Shown: in pieces, positions 32,638 through 41,299 of the stretch
Position numbering within the stretch: position 1 is the first letter of the stretch
Layout: each line of letters starts with the position of its first letter
Source: Endozoicomonas elysicola
GTDB taxonomy: Bacteria > Pseudomonadota > Gammaproteobacteria > Pseudomonadales > Endozoicomonadaceae
Assembly (NCBI RefSeq): GCF_000710775.1
Contig: NZ_JOJP01000001.1
Location: 2,215,729 to 2,279,728, forward strand
DNA: 64,000 bases
Reading direction: 5' to 3'
The notes under the pieces: generated by a model
The model's database searches: none
What the model was told of the DNA's origin: nothing
What the model saw: only the letters and a program-made list of their open reading frames with translations
Position numbers and translations under genes: made by a program

Positions 32638-35600
32638 ATGCTGATACTGCGTGGCGCCCCTGCACTTTCCCAGTTCCGCAGTCAAAAGCTGCTTGCTCAG
32701 TTGCAGAGCAGAGTGCCAGAGATCTCCTGTGTTGTTGCTGAATTCCAGCATTATGTCAAAATCCAGTCGCTGTGTGAGGAAGGGTTAAATGACAGACAGG
32801 CTGATATTCTGGCCAGACTTCTGACATACGGCCCTAAGATTCCACAGACCGAACCCGAAGGTTTTGCCACGCAGGCAGAATTTCTGGTGGTTCCCCGTCC
32901 CGGAACAATTTCTCCCTGGTCCAGTAAGGCATCGGATATTGCCCATAACTGTGGGCTGAGCATGATCCAGCGTATTGAGCGAGGAATTCGCTTCGTTGTT
33001 TTTGCTGATACTCCGCTCACTGAAGACCAGGAAGGTCTGATTATTGAAGCGCTGCATGACCGGATGACCCAGGCTGTACTCCGTGATGAGTGCGATATTC
33101 CCAAGCTGTTTGCGGAAGCAGAACCGGCTCCAATGACTACCGTCTCGGTACTGGAAGGTGGTAGAGATATGCTTGTTGCTGCCAACCAGTCCCTTGGTCT
33201 GGCACTGGCTGATGACGAAATTGATTACCTGGTGGACAGCTATCAGAAGTTGGAGAGAGATCCGACGGATGTTGAGTTGATGATGTTTGCTCAGGCAAAT
33301 TCCGAGCACTGCCGGCATAAAATTTTTAATGCATCCTGGAGTATTGATGGAGAAGAACAGGACCTTTCCCTGTTCAAGATGATCCGTAATACCCACGCCA
33401 TGCACAGTGAAGGGGTTTTGTCAGCCTATAAAGATAATGCCTCGGTTATCGAAGGTTTTCATTCCAGTCGTTTTTACCCCAACAGTGATAGTCGTGAATA
33501 TGGTTTCAATGAGGAAGACATTCATATCCTCATGAAAGTAGAAACCCATAATCACCCGACTGCGATCGCGCCATGGGCAGGCGCTGCTACCGGTTCTGGT
33601 GGTGAAATCCGTGATGAGGGTGCGACCGGTAAAGGTTCAAAGCCCAAGGCCGGCCTGACGGGATTTACTGTCTCTAACCTGAACATTCCAGGTTACAGGC
33701 AGCCTTGGGAGCAGGACTACGGAAAACCGGAACGCATTGTTTCCCCTCTGGATATCATGATTGATGGTCCATTAGGTGGCGCTGGTTTTAATAACGAATT
33801 TGGTCGACCTAATCTCTGTGGTTACTTCCGTACTTTTGAAGCCAGCGTAAAAGGCGCTGCCGGATATGAGGTGCGTGGTTATCACAAACCCATCATGCTG
33901 GCGGGTGGTCTTGGCAATATAAAAGCGGAGCACGTTGAAAAGGGCGATATTCCAGTAGGTGCCAAACTGATTGTACTGGGTGGCCCTGCCATGCAGATTG
34001 GTCTGGGGGGGGGAGCTGCTTCCTCCATGACATCGGGTGAAGGGCAGGAAGACCTGGACTTTGCAAGCGTACAGCGTGATAACCCGGAAATGGAGCGTCG
34101 CTGTCAGGAGGTCATTGACCGGTGCTGGCAGCAGGGTGACAGGAACCCTATTGCGTTTATTCACGACGTGGGTGCCGGTGGTCTTTCCAATGCCCTCCCT
34201 GAGCTGGTGAGTGATGGTGGTCGTGGTGGTCACTTCCAGCTGCGCGCCATTAATAATGACGAACTCGGAATGTCACCTCTTGCGCTCTGGTGTAACGAGT
34301 CACAGGAACGCTATGTGATGGCTGTGGCTGCCGAGGACCTTTCAAGGTTCGAAGCGATCTGTCAGCAAGAGCGTTGTCCTTATGCGGTCGTTGGAGAAGC
34401 AACTGAAGAGCAGCGGGTGCTGTTGGAAGACAGCCACTTTGAAAACCATCCTGTTGATATGTCTCTGGATGTGCTTCTGGGTAAACCGCCCAAAATGCAT
34501 CGGGAGATTCATCGACAGTCATTTGAGCGTGATGCGCTTGATCTCAATGATGTCAGCCTTCGTGAAGCAATGGAGCGGGTCTTAAAGCTGCCATCGGTAG
34601 CCAGTAAGAACTTCCTGATCACCATTGGAGATCGAACTATTACCGGCCTCGTTAATCGTGATCAGATGGTAGGTCCATGGCAAGTGCCTGTTGCTGACTG
34701 TGCGGTCACTGCGACAGCTTTTGAAGGTTATACCGGTGAAGCCATGTCGATGGGAGAGCGGACTCCCGTTGCTTTGATTAATGCACCCGCCTCGGGTCGT
34801 ATGGCGATTGGTGAAGCGATTACTAATATTGCCGCTGCCCGTATTGGGAAAATCGGCGATATTAAACTGTCAGCAAACTGGATGGCTGCTGCGGGCCATC
34901 CGGGTGAAGATGAAAACCTGTTTGAAACGGTTAAAACAGTGGGTATGGAGCTATGCCCAGCACTGGGTATTGCGATTCCAGTGGGTAAAGACTCCATGTC
35001 CATGAGAACCCAGTGGCAGGAAAAGGGTGAAGATAAGAGTGTTACTTCACCACTGTCTCTGGTTATCTCAGCGTTTGCTCCGGTTCAGGATATTCGCAAG
35101 ACACTGACCCCTCAACTGAGAACTGACCAGGGTGATACCGATCTGCTGCTGATTGACCTTGGTCGGGATCATAACCGACTCGGTGGCTCAGCACTGGCCC
35201 AGGTGTATGGCCAGATGGGCGATACGGCACCGGATGTTAATTCGGCAGAAGACCTGAAAGGCTTCTTTAACGCGATTCAGGAGCTGATGGGTAAAGATCT
35301 GCTCCTGGCTTATCACGATCGTTCTGATGGTGGCCTGTTTACCTCCCTGATTGAGATGGCCTTTGCCGGGCATACGGGTATTGCTATTGATCTGGACAAG
35401 CTGGCGGGTAATAAATCAATGTTGCTGCCAGCACTGTTTAATGAAGAGCTGGGTGCCGTTCTTCAGGTGCGTCATAAAGATAAAGGGGCTGTTAAAGACA
35501 TTCTGGCCCAGCATGGGCTGGCTTCCTGTTCTCATACCATTGGTACATTGGCTTCAGGGCAAAGGGTATCGTTCCGGTTTAATGGTGCCGAGCTGGTGAG

Positions 35601-36564
35601 TGAAAGCCGAGTGAAGTTCCAGCGCTGGTGGGCAGAAACCAGTTATCGGATTCAGGCTCTGCGTGATAATCCTGAATGTGCACGACAAGAGTTCGATAAC
35701 CTTCTGGATGATCGGGATGACGGCCTGCACGCTTCCCTGCCTTATGATATCTCTCTGGATGTGTCTGCTCCTTATATCAATACCGGTGTCCGCCCGGCCA
35801 TGGCCATTCTGCGCGAGCAGGGTGTCAATGGACAGGTGGAAATGGCAGCGGCGTTCGACCGGGCTGGCTTCAAGACCGTTGATGTTCACATGAGTGACAT
35901 CCTTTCTGGACGTCGCGCATTGGATGAGTTCAAAGGTCTGGCTGCATGTGGTGGTTTCTCTTACGGCGATGTTCTGGGCGCTGGTGAAGGCTGGGCCAAG
36001 TCCATCCTCTTTAATGAACAGGCCCGTGATCAGTTTGCCCGTTTCTTTGATCGCAGGGACAGCTTTGCTTTAGGTGTATGTAATGGTTGTCAGATGCTCT
36101 CCAACCTTCATGACCTGATTCCTGGTGCTGAATACTGGCCACACTTTGTACGCAACCAGTCTGAGCAGTTTGAGGCCCGGGTGGCTATGGTTGAAGTGCA
36201 GAAGAGCCGTTCAATCTTTTTCCAGGGGATGGATGGTGCTCGTATGCCGATTGCTGTTGCTCATGGGGAAGGGCATGCAGAGTTTGCTGATCCGTCACAC
36301 CTTGACCGGTTGACTGCCAGTGGTCAGGTGTCATTGAAGTTTGTAGATAACCAGGGTAAACCCACCACCCGTTATCCATACAACCCCAATGGCTCGGTTC
36401 AGGGGGTCACAGGCCTGACCTCTGCCGATGGTCGGGTAACTATTATGATGCCGCATCCTGAGCGTGTATTCCGTAGCGTTCAGAACAGCTGGCATCCTGA
36501 TCACTGGGGTGAAGATGCTCCGTTGATGAGAATGTTCCGAAACGCCCGGGTCTGGGTGAGTTAA
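32638..36564 (+). CDS. purL: Phosphoribosylformylglycinamidine synthase PurL
   Basis: The 1308-residue single-chain FGAM synthase has the proteobacterial domain order. An N-terminal PurS-like domain comes first, then two AIR-synthase-like halves ([28 protein letters not shown] near 300; [17 protein letters not shown] near 510). The C-terminal glutamine amidotransferase domain has the nucleophile Cys1148 in GVCNGCQML and the catalytic His in the [10 protein letters not shown] part. It makes FGAM from FGAR, glutamine and ATP in purine synthesis. The ATG at 32638 follows GAGGACAG, a weak site. A good terminator follows the gene. The upstream gap of about 220 bp to tadA shows no clear PurR operator. 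Confidence 0.98.
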   Translation: MLILRGAPALSQFRSQKLLAQLQSRVPEISCVVAEFQHYVKIQSLCEEGLNDRQADILARLLTYGPKIPQTEPEGFATQAEFLVVPRPGTISPWSSKASDIAHNCGLSMIQRIERGIRFVVFADTPLTEDQEGLIIEALHDRMTQAVLRDECDIPKLFAEAEPAPMTTVSVLEGGRDMLVAANQSLGLALADDEIDYLVDSYQKLERDPTDVELMMFAQANSEHCRHKIFNASWSIDGEEQDLSLFKMIRNTHAMHSEGVLSAYKDNASVIEGFHSSRFYPNSDSREYGFNEEDIHILMKVETHNHPTAIAPWAGAATGSGGEIRDEGATGKGSKPKAGLTGFTVSNLNIPGYRQPWEQDYGKPERIVSPLDIMIDGPLGGAGFNNEFGRPNLCGYFRTFEASVKGAAGYEVRGYHKPIMLAGGLGNIKAEHVEKGDIPVGAKLIVLGGPAMQIGLGGGAASSMTSGEGQEDLDFASVQRDNPEMERRCQEVIDRCWQQGDRNPIAFIHDVGAGGLSNALPELVSDGGRGGHFQLRAINNDELGMSPLALWCNESQERYVMAVAAEDLSRFEAICQQERCPYAVVGEATEEQRVLLEDSHFENHPVDMSLDVLLGKPPKMHREIHRQSFERDALDLNDVSLREAMERVLKLPSVASKNFLITIGDRTITGLVNRDQMVGPWQVPVADCAVTATAFEGYTGEAMSMGERTPVALINAPASGRMAIGEAITNIAAARIGKIGDIKLSANWMAAAGHPGEDENLFETVKTVGMELCPALGIAIPVGKDSMSMRTQWQEKGEDKSVTSPLSLVISAFAPVQDIRKTLTPQLRTDQGDTDLLLIDLGRDHNRLGGSALAQVYGQMGDTAPDVNSAEDLKGFFNAIQELMGKDLLLAYHDRSDGGLFTSLIEMAFAGHTGIAIDLDKLAGNKSMLLPALFNEELGAVLQVRHKDKGAVKDILAQHGLASCSHTIGTLASGQRVSFRFNGAELVSESRVKFQRWWAETSYRIQALRDNPECARQEFDNLLDDRDDGLHASLPYDISLDVSAPYINTGVRPAMAILREQGVNGQVEMAAAFDRAGFKTVDVHMSDILSGRRALDEFKGLAACGGFSYGDVLGAGEGWAKSILFNEQARDQFARFFDRRDSFALGVCNGCQMLSNLHDLIPGAEYWPHFVRNQSEQFEARVAMVEVQKSRSIFFQGMDGARMPIAVAHGEGHAEFADPSHLDRLTASGQVSLKFVDNQGKPTTRYPYNPNGSVQGVTGLTSADGRVTIMMPHPERVFRSVQNSWHPDHWGEDAPLMRMFRNARVWVS

Positions 36565-36592
36565 AGGAAAAATGCTTTTCCTATTTTAAATC

Positions 36593-36629
36593 AAGCTGGC
36601 TTTTCTTTTGAGAGGCCAGCTTTTTTTTG
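36593..36629 (+). terminator. Rho-independent terminator of purL
   Basis: A stem of AAGCTGGC and GCCAGCTT, a loop of about 14 bases, and then a run of eight T. It lies 29 bp after the purL stop. Confidence 0.88.
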
Positions 36630-36715
36630 TTTCTCCATCAAGGTGGGAAAAGTTCTGATGAACTGTTTTGTAAGGATGTTGTCTTTAAATTGTAAGTCAT
36701 CAGAGAGCTTGTCTT

Positions 36716-37456
36716 GTGGGAATAAATATTATTAGTGAAATAATAACGGAGCTCAATTCAGGCAAGAAGGGAGGGTTCGGATATGAAGGTCGTGATGAGT
36801 GGGAGGGAATACCCGGTAAATGGGACCTGAGAAAATCAGTCCATCATGAACCCTCGCAAAACACTCTTCCTTCCAGTTGTGTCGATTCTGTTGCGGAGTT
36901 AAAACAGCTGCAGGAAAGGAGGGTATGTCTGGCGTGTGAAGAAAAGCGTCAAGAGATAATCTCTCTTGCGAACATGGGGCGGCCTTCGGGAGATGGGCTT
37001 TGTTGCAGTGTCCTTAGGTGCATTTATGATTGCGTGGACCTTTTCAGCGGACAAGAGCAGACCATAAGATGGGCCGAATGTACCCACACTTTGGATGAAG
37101 ATGATTCGGTACCCGTTATAACACATCAGCCGGAGATAAGTTCTAAAGCTGCTGGCCAAGTATCATCGAATGAAAATAAGGCTTTGACGCTGAAAGGTGA
37201 GGAATTGCCTGATATTCAGGAAGAGAATGTTGTTAATGCAGACCATCAGGATAGAAGCAATCCAGCTCATTTGACAGATATCATATTTCATCGTGAGAAG
37301 CTGCCTACCCCTATTCATTCTTCTTCCCCAAAAAGTCAGTATGCTAGTGACGTGGATCTTCTGGAGTTTAAGGAAGCAGATGAGCGTGCAATGTCTGGGG
37401 GGCGTTTTGCTCCTGAAACAGTTGAGTCCATTGAGCTTCGGGAAAAGGCTCGCTAA
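36716..37456 (+). CDS. Hypothetical Cys-rich protein, possible degenerate RING-type
   Basis: This 246-residue ORF opens with GTG and has no strong ribosome site. Residues 60-106 contain a cysteine array, C71-x2-C74, then C96, C97, C102 and C106, following ELKQLQERR. That spacing loosely recalls the MDM2/IAP-type RING domain (CxxC - CGH - C - CPxC), but the central CGH and CPxC parts are lost (SLANMGRP and CIYDC instead). The rest is hydrophilic and low in structure, with several acidic stretches and HXXE-like segments of no known meaning. If it was an effector-type RING ligase it is decayed. It stands alone between purL and the SlyB-like gene. Whether it is expressed is uncertain. Confidence 0.45.
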   Translation: MGINIISEIITELNSGKKGGFGYEGRDEWEGIPGKWDLRKSVHHEPSQNTLPSSCVDSVAELKQLQERRVCLACEEKRQEIISLANMGRPSGDGLCCSVLRCIYDCVDLFSGQEQTIRWAECTHTLDEDDSVPVITHQPEISSKAAGQVSSNENKALTLKGEELPDIQEENVVNADHQDRSNPAHLTDIIFHREKLPTPIHSSSPKSQYASDVDLLEFKEADERAMSGGRFAPETVESIELREKAR

Positions 37457-37597
37457 CGTTTAACAAGAACAGTTCAGCGCATTTTACGCTTGCTCTGATT
37501 AAACCTTTACCCGATTTTACTTTCCATAAATATGGCTTCAGTCACAAACATCTCGCTATCAGGTACTATAGTTACTCAGATTTAAGGAGTTGAAGTC

Positions 37598-38068
37598 ATG
37601 AGTGTGAGACGCTTTTGGGTCATATTACCCATCACGTTTATGGTCTTGTTGTCAGGTTGTATGACTGACAGTACGGGGACAACGTATTCAAGTCGTGAAG
37701 CCCGCCGCATTCAACAGGTCAGTTTTGGCACTATTTCCGAGCTGCAGCATGTAAAGCTGGAAGGCACAGAGGGGGCAGTCGGCACAGTGGCGGGTGCGGC
37801 CATTGGTGGTATTGCCGGTTCCAGTGTGGGTGGTGGTAAAGGCAGTGATATTGCTGCGATTCTTGGTGGTGTTGCCGGTGGTGTGCTGGGTAATATGGCG
37901 GAGAAAGAGCTGACCACTCAGCAGGGCATTGAAATGACCATCCGGCTCGACAGTGGCAAATACATCTCAGTGGTTCAGCAAGCTGATCCAAAAGCCCCTT
38001 TACAGGTCGGTGATACGGTTAAGATTCTGACTCAGGGTGGCACGACTCGTGTTGTAAGAATGCCATAA
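37598..38068 (+). CDS. slyB: Outer-membrane lipoprotein, SlyB/Pcp family
   Basis: The 156-residue precursor has a lipoprotein signal with lipobox LLSGC (Cys21). A glycine-zipper 2TM domain follows (GTVAGAAIGGIAGSSVGGGKG and ILGGVAGGVLGN, about 62-105), then a small beta domain with SGKYISVVQQ near 125. SlyB-type lipoproteins stabilise the outer membrane and are induced by envelope stress. AAGGAG nine bases before the ATG supports the start. A hairpin (38076-38097) follows eight bases after the stop. Confidence 0.93.
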   Translation: MSVRRFWVILPITFMVLLSGCMTDSTGTTYSSREARRIQQVSFGTISELQHVKLEGTEGAVGTVAGAAIGGIAGSSVGGGKGSDIAAILGGVAGGVLGNMAEKELTTQQGIEMTIRLDSGKYISVVQQADPKAPLQVGDTVKILTQGGTTRVVRMP

Positions 38069-38075
38069 TCCACTT

Positions 38076-38097
38076 GGATGGGGCTTTGGCCCCATCC
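38076..38097. terminator. Hairpin after slyB
   Basis: A perfect GGATGGGGC/GCCCCATCC stem with a TTTG loop follows the slyB stop after eight bases. There is no T run, so it may be a 3'-stabilising hairpin rather than a full terminator. Confidence 0.6.
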
Positions 38098-38185
38098 TGA
38101 TGTCGTGTGTTGGTTGAAATTGTGTCTGGCTAAGCTATTCCTCCTACAATTACTAAACAATCACAAAAAACAGGACTCGAACCCT

Positions 38186-38596
38186 GTGAACATTGAGTGT
38201 TTAGCTCCCACCTCGAAAGAACTGGCAGAATTATACCAACAGGCAGGGTGGACGAATCTCGCCAGTTTAGAAGCTTTGCAGCATTCTATTTATGCCAGCA
38301 GTTGCTGGTTTCAGGTAAGCATTGAAGAAAAGCTGGCAGGCGTTGTCAGGCTGCAGAGTGATTATGTCCGTTACTGCTGCATCTATGACCTGCTAGTGGA
38401 TAAAGATCACCGCAGTCAAGGAGTAGGTTCAGCTTTAATGGAAGCTGCCGTCCAGTGGTGTGATCAGCGGCAGATCCAGATTGTCCATCTCTGGCCAGCA
38501 ACGGGGCGGATCCCTTTCTTTGAGCGTTTTGGCTTTCAGCCTCTCAGTGATAAGCACCCGATGATGGTCCGCAGTGACAGCTATCCGGTCAATTAG
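38186..38596 (+). CDS. GNAT family N-acetyltransferase
   Basis: The 136-residue acetyltransferase has the GNAT core: YCCIYDLLVDKDHRSQGVGSALMEAA near residues 64-90 with the Q/RxxGxG/A acetyl-CoA loop, and the later RIPFFERFGFQPL strand-helix. The substrate is unknown. The GTG at 38186 is the likely start because the fold begins there and AGGA is ten bases upstream; the open frame from 38078 includes the slyB hairpin. It converges on the GtrA gene 29 bp away. Confidence 0.82.
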   Translation: MNIECLAPTSKELAELYQQAGWTNLASLEALQHSIYASSCWFQVSIEEKLAGVVRLQSDYVRYCCIYDLLVDKDHRSQGVGSALMEAAVQWCDQRQIQIVHLWPATGRIPFFERFGFQPLSDKHPMMVRSDSYPVN

Positions 38597-38625
38597 GGGG
38601 AAGTCAGGCCCTTCAGGATAGTGCC

Positions 38626-39075
38626 TTAGCGAAACACCCAATACTTGCTCAGAATAAACATCACCAGCGATACAATGACGAGCACAGCACCACTGGCCCA
38701 TAAATAGTCCAGATCGGTTCGGGTCAAAGCCATATAAAACAACCATTGATTAAGCATGCCCCCAGCAATTTGAACGGCCACGAACCGGGTGAGGCTGCGC
38801 TGAAAACCGTGCTTTTTGTGATTAAACGTCCAGAAGGTGTGGCCGTAGTAGTTGACTATCATGGCCAGCAGGAAGGCTGCAACATTGGCTCTGAGTGGTA
38901 AAAAAACATCATTCGTGACCAGAAGATGTAGAATGTCCAGATGTATGGCGCTTGCCAGAATACTGACCAGAATAAACTTAATAAGTTGTCCCAAAGGCCT
39001 ATTCCTTCTTTTCGATCCTTTTATTCCTATCGGTTGAGGAGGGCTTGGAATGAAGGCTTGAGTGATGGGTTGCAA
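38626..39075 (-). CDS. GtrA-like membrane protein
   Basis: The 149-residue protein has four membrane helices in GtrA/DPMS-flippase-like arrangement, with LIKFILVSILASAIHLDILHLL, NYYGHTFWTF near 97 and a final VSLVMFILSKYWVFR helix. Family members help move lipid-linked sugars or related polyprenyl substrates across the inner membrane. The ORF uses TTG at 39075; no ATG gives an intact first helix. No glycosyltransferase gene adjoins it, so its partner is unknown. Confidence 0.8.
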   Translation of the reverse strand: MQPITQAFIPSPPQPIGIKGSKRRNRPLGQLIKFILVSILASAIHLDILHLLVTNDVFLPLRANVAAFLLAMIVNYYGHTFWTFNHKKHGFQRSLTRFVAVQIAGGMLNQWLFYMALTRTDLDYLWASGAVLVIVSLVMFILSKYWVFR

Positions 39076-39138
39076 CTTTGTACATTGGCGCTCTAATCAG
39101 ATATTGGTAACTTCCGGTGGGTGCTGGAGAGGGCAGGT

Positions 39139-39447
39139 ATGAGTAAAAAGGTGGTTGTATTAGTGGGGGGGATTCTTCTGGTCATCTGTGCGGCAGGTTG
39201 GCTGTTCTTTGCCGAAAATGATGAACCAAAAGTATTGCCGGTGTCGGATGTGATTTCGATTCAAGAGGAAATTGTAGAAACTCCGGCTGAAGAGAGTTCC
39301 TTCGCTCCAGATATGGAGTTTGATGAGTCATCAGAAGAAACAAGAATTATCCTGATTGAGCCCGATGATGGTAAGTTGAGTGACTTGCTTTCAGAAAAAG
39401 TGATACGTGATGGCAAAATTGTCGATAAGTCTCAGGCGACTCAATGA
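39139..39447 (+). CDS. Small membrane-anchored acidic protein, unknown
   Basis: The 102-residue product begins with one hydrophobic segment (VVVLVGGILLVICAAGWLFF, an anchor or signal) followed by an acidic, low-complexity periplasmic tail rich in Glu, Ser and Asp (EEIVETPAEESS, DESSEETR). I recognise no family. The ATG at 39139 is chosen because GGAGAGGGCAGG precedes it and the anchor starts there. It lies divergent from the GtrA gene across about 60 bp. A terminator follows about 110 bp downstream. Confidence 0.6.
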   Translation: MSKKVVVLVGGILLVICAAGWLFFAENDEPKVLPVSDVISIQEEIVETPAEESSFAPDMEFDESSEETRIILIEPDDGKLSDLLSEKVIRDGKIVDKSQATQ

Positions 39448-39556
39448 TCAAAGTGAGATATATCTCACACTTTTCAGCGTGATCACTGCTATTGCCATGG
39501 AAAGTGTGCTGATAACGTAAATCGTGCATGGATTGCACTTATCACATGGATGTGAG

Positions 39557-39584
39557 CCCACCAGCTTTGCTGGTGGGTTTTTTT
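39557..39584 (+). terminator. Rho-independent terminator
   Basis: A CCCACCAGC/GCTGGTGGG stem with a short TTT loop is followed by seven T. It probably ends the transcript of the small acidic protein gene. Confidence 0.88.
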
Positions 39585-39590
39585 ATGTAC

Positions 39591-39668
39591 ATGGATGTAC
39601 TGTATGCAGGCAATGCAGGAGCAATTGCCAGTAAATGAAGGAATGTACTGTATGCTGGCAATGCACGA
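39591..39668. repeat. Imperfect tandem repeat with GTACTGTATGC core
   Basis: GATGTACTGTATGCAGGCAATGCA (from 39594) and GAATGTACTGTATGCTGGCAATGCA (from 39641) are near-identical, with related words (CATGGATG, GCATGGGTGCAG) on both sides. It codes for nothing recognisable and lies in the 380-bp gap before the sulfurtransferase gene. Confidence 0.5.
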
Positions 39669-39826
39669 CTGCATGGGTGCAGCAGCTTTCATTTTCCTCT
39701 CTCCAGCCCTATCAAGACTTCTTGCAAAGGATTCAGCATTTTCTTACTGTATTTAAACAAATTTAAGCAGTCATAAATGTTTCATTATGATGTGTTAATG
39801 GCCGTCTGCCTGACAGAGGTAAACAG

Positions 39827-40678
39827 ATGCCCTTGTTGATTGAGCCGGAAATGCTGGCAACCCTGTTAAAGGATAAGAATCTGGTTGTGCTGGATGCAAG
39901 GTTCAGTCTTGCCGATTCGAAGATGGGGCGGGTGATGTATGATCAGGGGCATATTCCTGGAGCCCTCTATGCCGACCTTGAAGCCGATCTCTCTGGCTTG
40001 ATTGAACCGGGCACAACCGGCAGGCATCCGCTACCAGAGCAGGAGGACTGGCAGGCAACCCTCCGGCGCTGGGGGGTGGATCAACAGACTCAGGTTATTG
40101 TGTATGACGATGGTGGGCATGCGATGGCGGCAAGAGCCTGGTGGCTGTTGCGTTGGGCAGGGATCTCTCAGGTCATGATTCTGCATGGTGGTATGAAGGC
40201 CTGGCAGGCAGGCCGCTACCCTGTGACGACTGATGTGTGTGAGGTGGTAGAAAGCCAGAGTATGTTCTCAATGGGGCATATGCCAACAATTTCAGCAACA
40301 GATTTGCTGATTGAAATGGATGCGAAAGGAAATGGTCAGGCACACAAATTGATTGATGCCAGAGCCTATGAGCGGTTCCGTGGGGAAGAAGAAACCATGG
40401 ACTCGGTTGCTGGCCACATTCCTGGCGCTGTATGTCATCCATTCACGGAAAATCTGGGTGAAGATGGCCGCTTTCTGTCGGCGGGTCATTTGCGAGAAAT
40501 ATTTACGTCGCTGGTTGGCGAAGATTCCCGGCCGGTCTTCTACTGTGGTTCCGGAGTAACCGCCTGCCACAATATTTTTGCCATGGAGTATGCTGGCCTG
40601 TCAGGCGCAACGCTTTACCCCGGTTCCTGGAGTGAGTGGATAACAGACCCTCAGCACCCTGTCGCCAAAGGTCAATAG
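39827..40678 (+). CDS. sseA: Sulfurtransferase, rhodanese/3-mercaptopyruvate type
   Basis: The 283-residue protein has two rhodanese domains. The C-terminal active-site loop is CGSGVTA with catalytic Cys240, the form found in 3-mercaptopyruvate sulfurtransferases rather than the CRxGxR/KT of thiosulfate enzymes. The N-terminal domain has LDARFSLADSKMGR and YDQGHIPGALYADLE. It would pass sulfur from mercaptopyruvate to thiols or cyanide. It ends 11 bp before the convergent IlvM-like gene. The start ATG has GAGG about ten bases upstream. Confidence 0.88.
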   Translation: MPLLIEPEMLATLLKDKNLVVLDARFSLADSKMGRVMYDQGHIPGALYADLEADLSGLIEPGTTGRHPLPEQEDWQATLRRWGVDQQTQVIVYDDGGHAMAARAWWLLRWAGISQVMILHGGMKAWQAGRYPVTTDVCEVVESQSMFSMGHMPTISATDLLIEMDAKGNGQAHKLIDARAYERFRGEEETMDSVAGHIPGAVCHPFTENLGEDGRFLSAGHLREIFTSLVGEDSRPVFYCGSGVTACHNIFAMEYAGLSGATLYPGSWSEWITDPQHPVAKGQ

Positions 40679-40689
40679 ATACTTATCAT

Positions 40690-40938
40690 TCAGAGTAATC
40701 CACGGGGTTTGACCGGGCTCAGTTCGCGGATGTATTCCTGCTGAGCCAGTCTGCCAACAATCTGGTGCTGGCTGGAAAAACCACAAACGCACATTTTGAT
40801 TTCGTACTGATTTTTTTGTGTATTCAACTCGGCAGCAAAACTTTTCAGGTGCAGCCCGTTCTCGCTGCTGCACTGTAGAATTTGTTCCAGACTGCTTGGG
40901 TCACCGGTGGCGATCAGTCGAAGATTCAACTCACTCAT
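40690..40938 (-). CDS. IlvM-like ACT-domain protein (orphan)
   Basis: The 82-residue product resembles the small acetolactate synthase subunit IlvM, a single ACT domain: LNLRLIATGDPSSLEQILQCSSENGLHLKSF with a second strand YEIKMCVCG and helix HQIVGRLAQQEYI. IlvM normally activates IlvG encoded just upstream, but no large-subunit gene is nearby; sseA follows in the convergent direction. AAAGGAA nine bases before the ATG supports translation. On the same strand it is preceded by an attenuator-like terminator and a 25-codon leader ORF, so it is probably the only gene controlled by them. It could regulate a large subunit encoded elsewhere, or have another ligand-sensing role. Confidence 0.65.
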   Translation of the reverse strand: MSELNLRLIATGDPSSLEQILQCSSENGLHLKSFAAELNTQKNQYEIKMCVCGFSSQHQIVGRLAQQEYIRELSPVKPRGLL

Positions 40939-40969
40939 ACTCTCGTTTCCTTTCAGCTTGAATGCTCAT

Positions 40970-41004
40970 AAAAAAGCCCCCGGACCGGTTAGGGTGCGGG
41001 GGCT
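40970..41004 (-). terminator. Attenuator-like terminator upstream of IlvM-like gene
   Basis: In minus-strand sense, AGCCCCCG and CGGGGGCT arms with a loop of about 15 bases are followed by a six-T run, ending 31 bases before the IlvM-like start. Its 5' arm can also pair with the GGGGG inside the leader ORF (41033-41038), which is the layout of transcription attenuation. The pairing is read from the sequence; the regulation is inferred. Confidence 0.7.
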
Positions 41005-41020
41005 CGTTTCTGCTTTTCAG

Positions 41021-41098
41021 CTATCCACGATGACCCCCTCGGCGCATCATAATTTTGCCGAGTTTCATGGTAATCATGGAGAGCAGTAAGAAATTCAT
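41021..41098 (-). CDS. Candidate leader peptide (25 codons)
   Basis: An ATG-to-TAG ORF encodes MNFLLLSMITMKLGKIMM followed by RRGGHRG. It has five Met after the start Met, four Leu and two Ile in the first 18 codons. It ends 17 bases before the 5' arm of the terminator, and its GGG GGT codons (41033-41038) can pair with that arm. No Shine-Dalgarno sequence precedes it. The possible -10 box TATACT (41106-41111, minus sense) is only seven bases from the ATG, so a leaderless transcript is conceivable. The amino acid sensed, if any, is unclear: Leu/Ile would fit an ilv-type leader, Met would not. Confidence 0.5.
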   Translation of the reverse strand: MNFLLLSMITMKLGKIMMRRGGHRG

Positions 41099-41105
41099 GG
41101 TTGTT

Positions 41106-41135
41106 AGTATAGTTACGTATTTCGATTAGGTCGAA
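41106..41135 (-). promoter_or_regulatory. Candidate promoter of leader/IlvM-like transcript
   Basis: In minus sense, TTCGAC (41130-41135) and TATACT (41106-41111) are 18 bases apart. Transcription would begin close to the leader ATG. Confidence 0.4.
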
Positions 41136-41299
41136 ACTTATAACAAACCCAGGGTGAGTTGTAAAGTTTCATGTTCAGTTAATAACCGATATTTCTGCAT
41201 GTATCTTCCATAATTACTCATGGGAAAACGTCAGAGCCTTGATGATTTTATTCAGGTAGAATGGCCATTTTCAAAGAGCGTAAAAGAGCTGGTGACTTA

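Noticed and set aside
38170-38190. GGACTCGAACC, which looks like the reverse complement of a tRNA T-arm
   Set aside because: No acceptor, D or anticodon stems around it; chance match or at most a small remnant.
39489-39692. Minus-strand ORF with internally repeated CIASIQYI-like residues
   Set aside because: The repetition comes from the tandem GTACTGTATGC DNA repeat and a terminator lies inside the frame, so it is not a protein gene.
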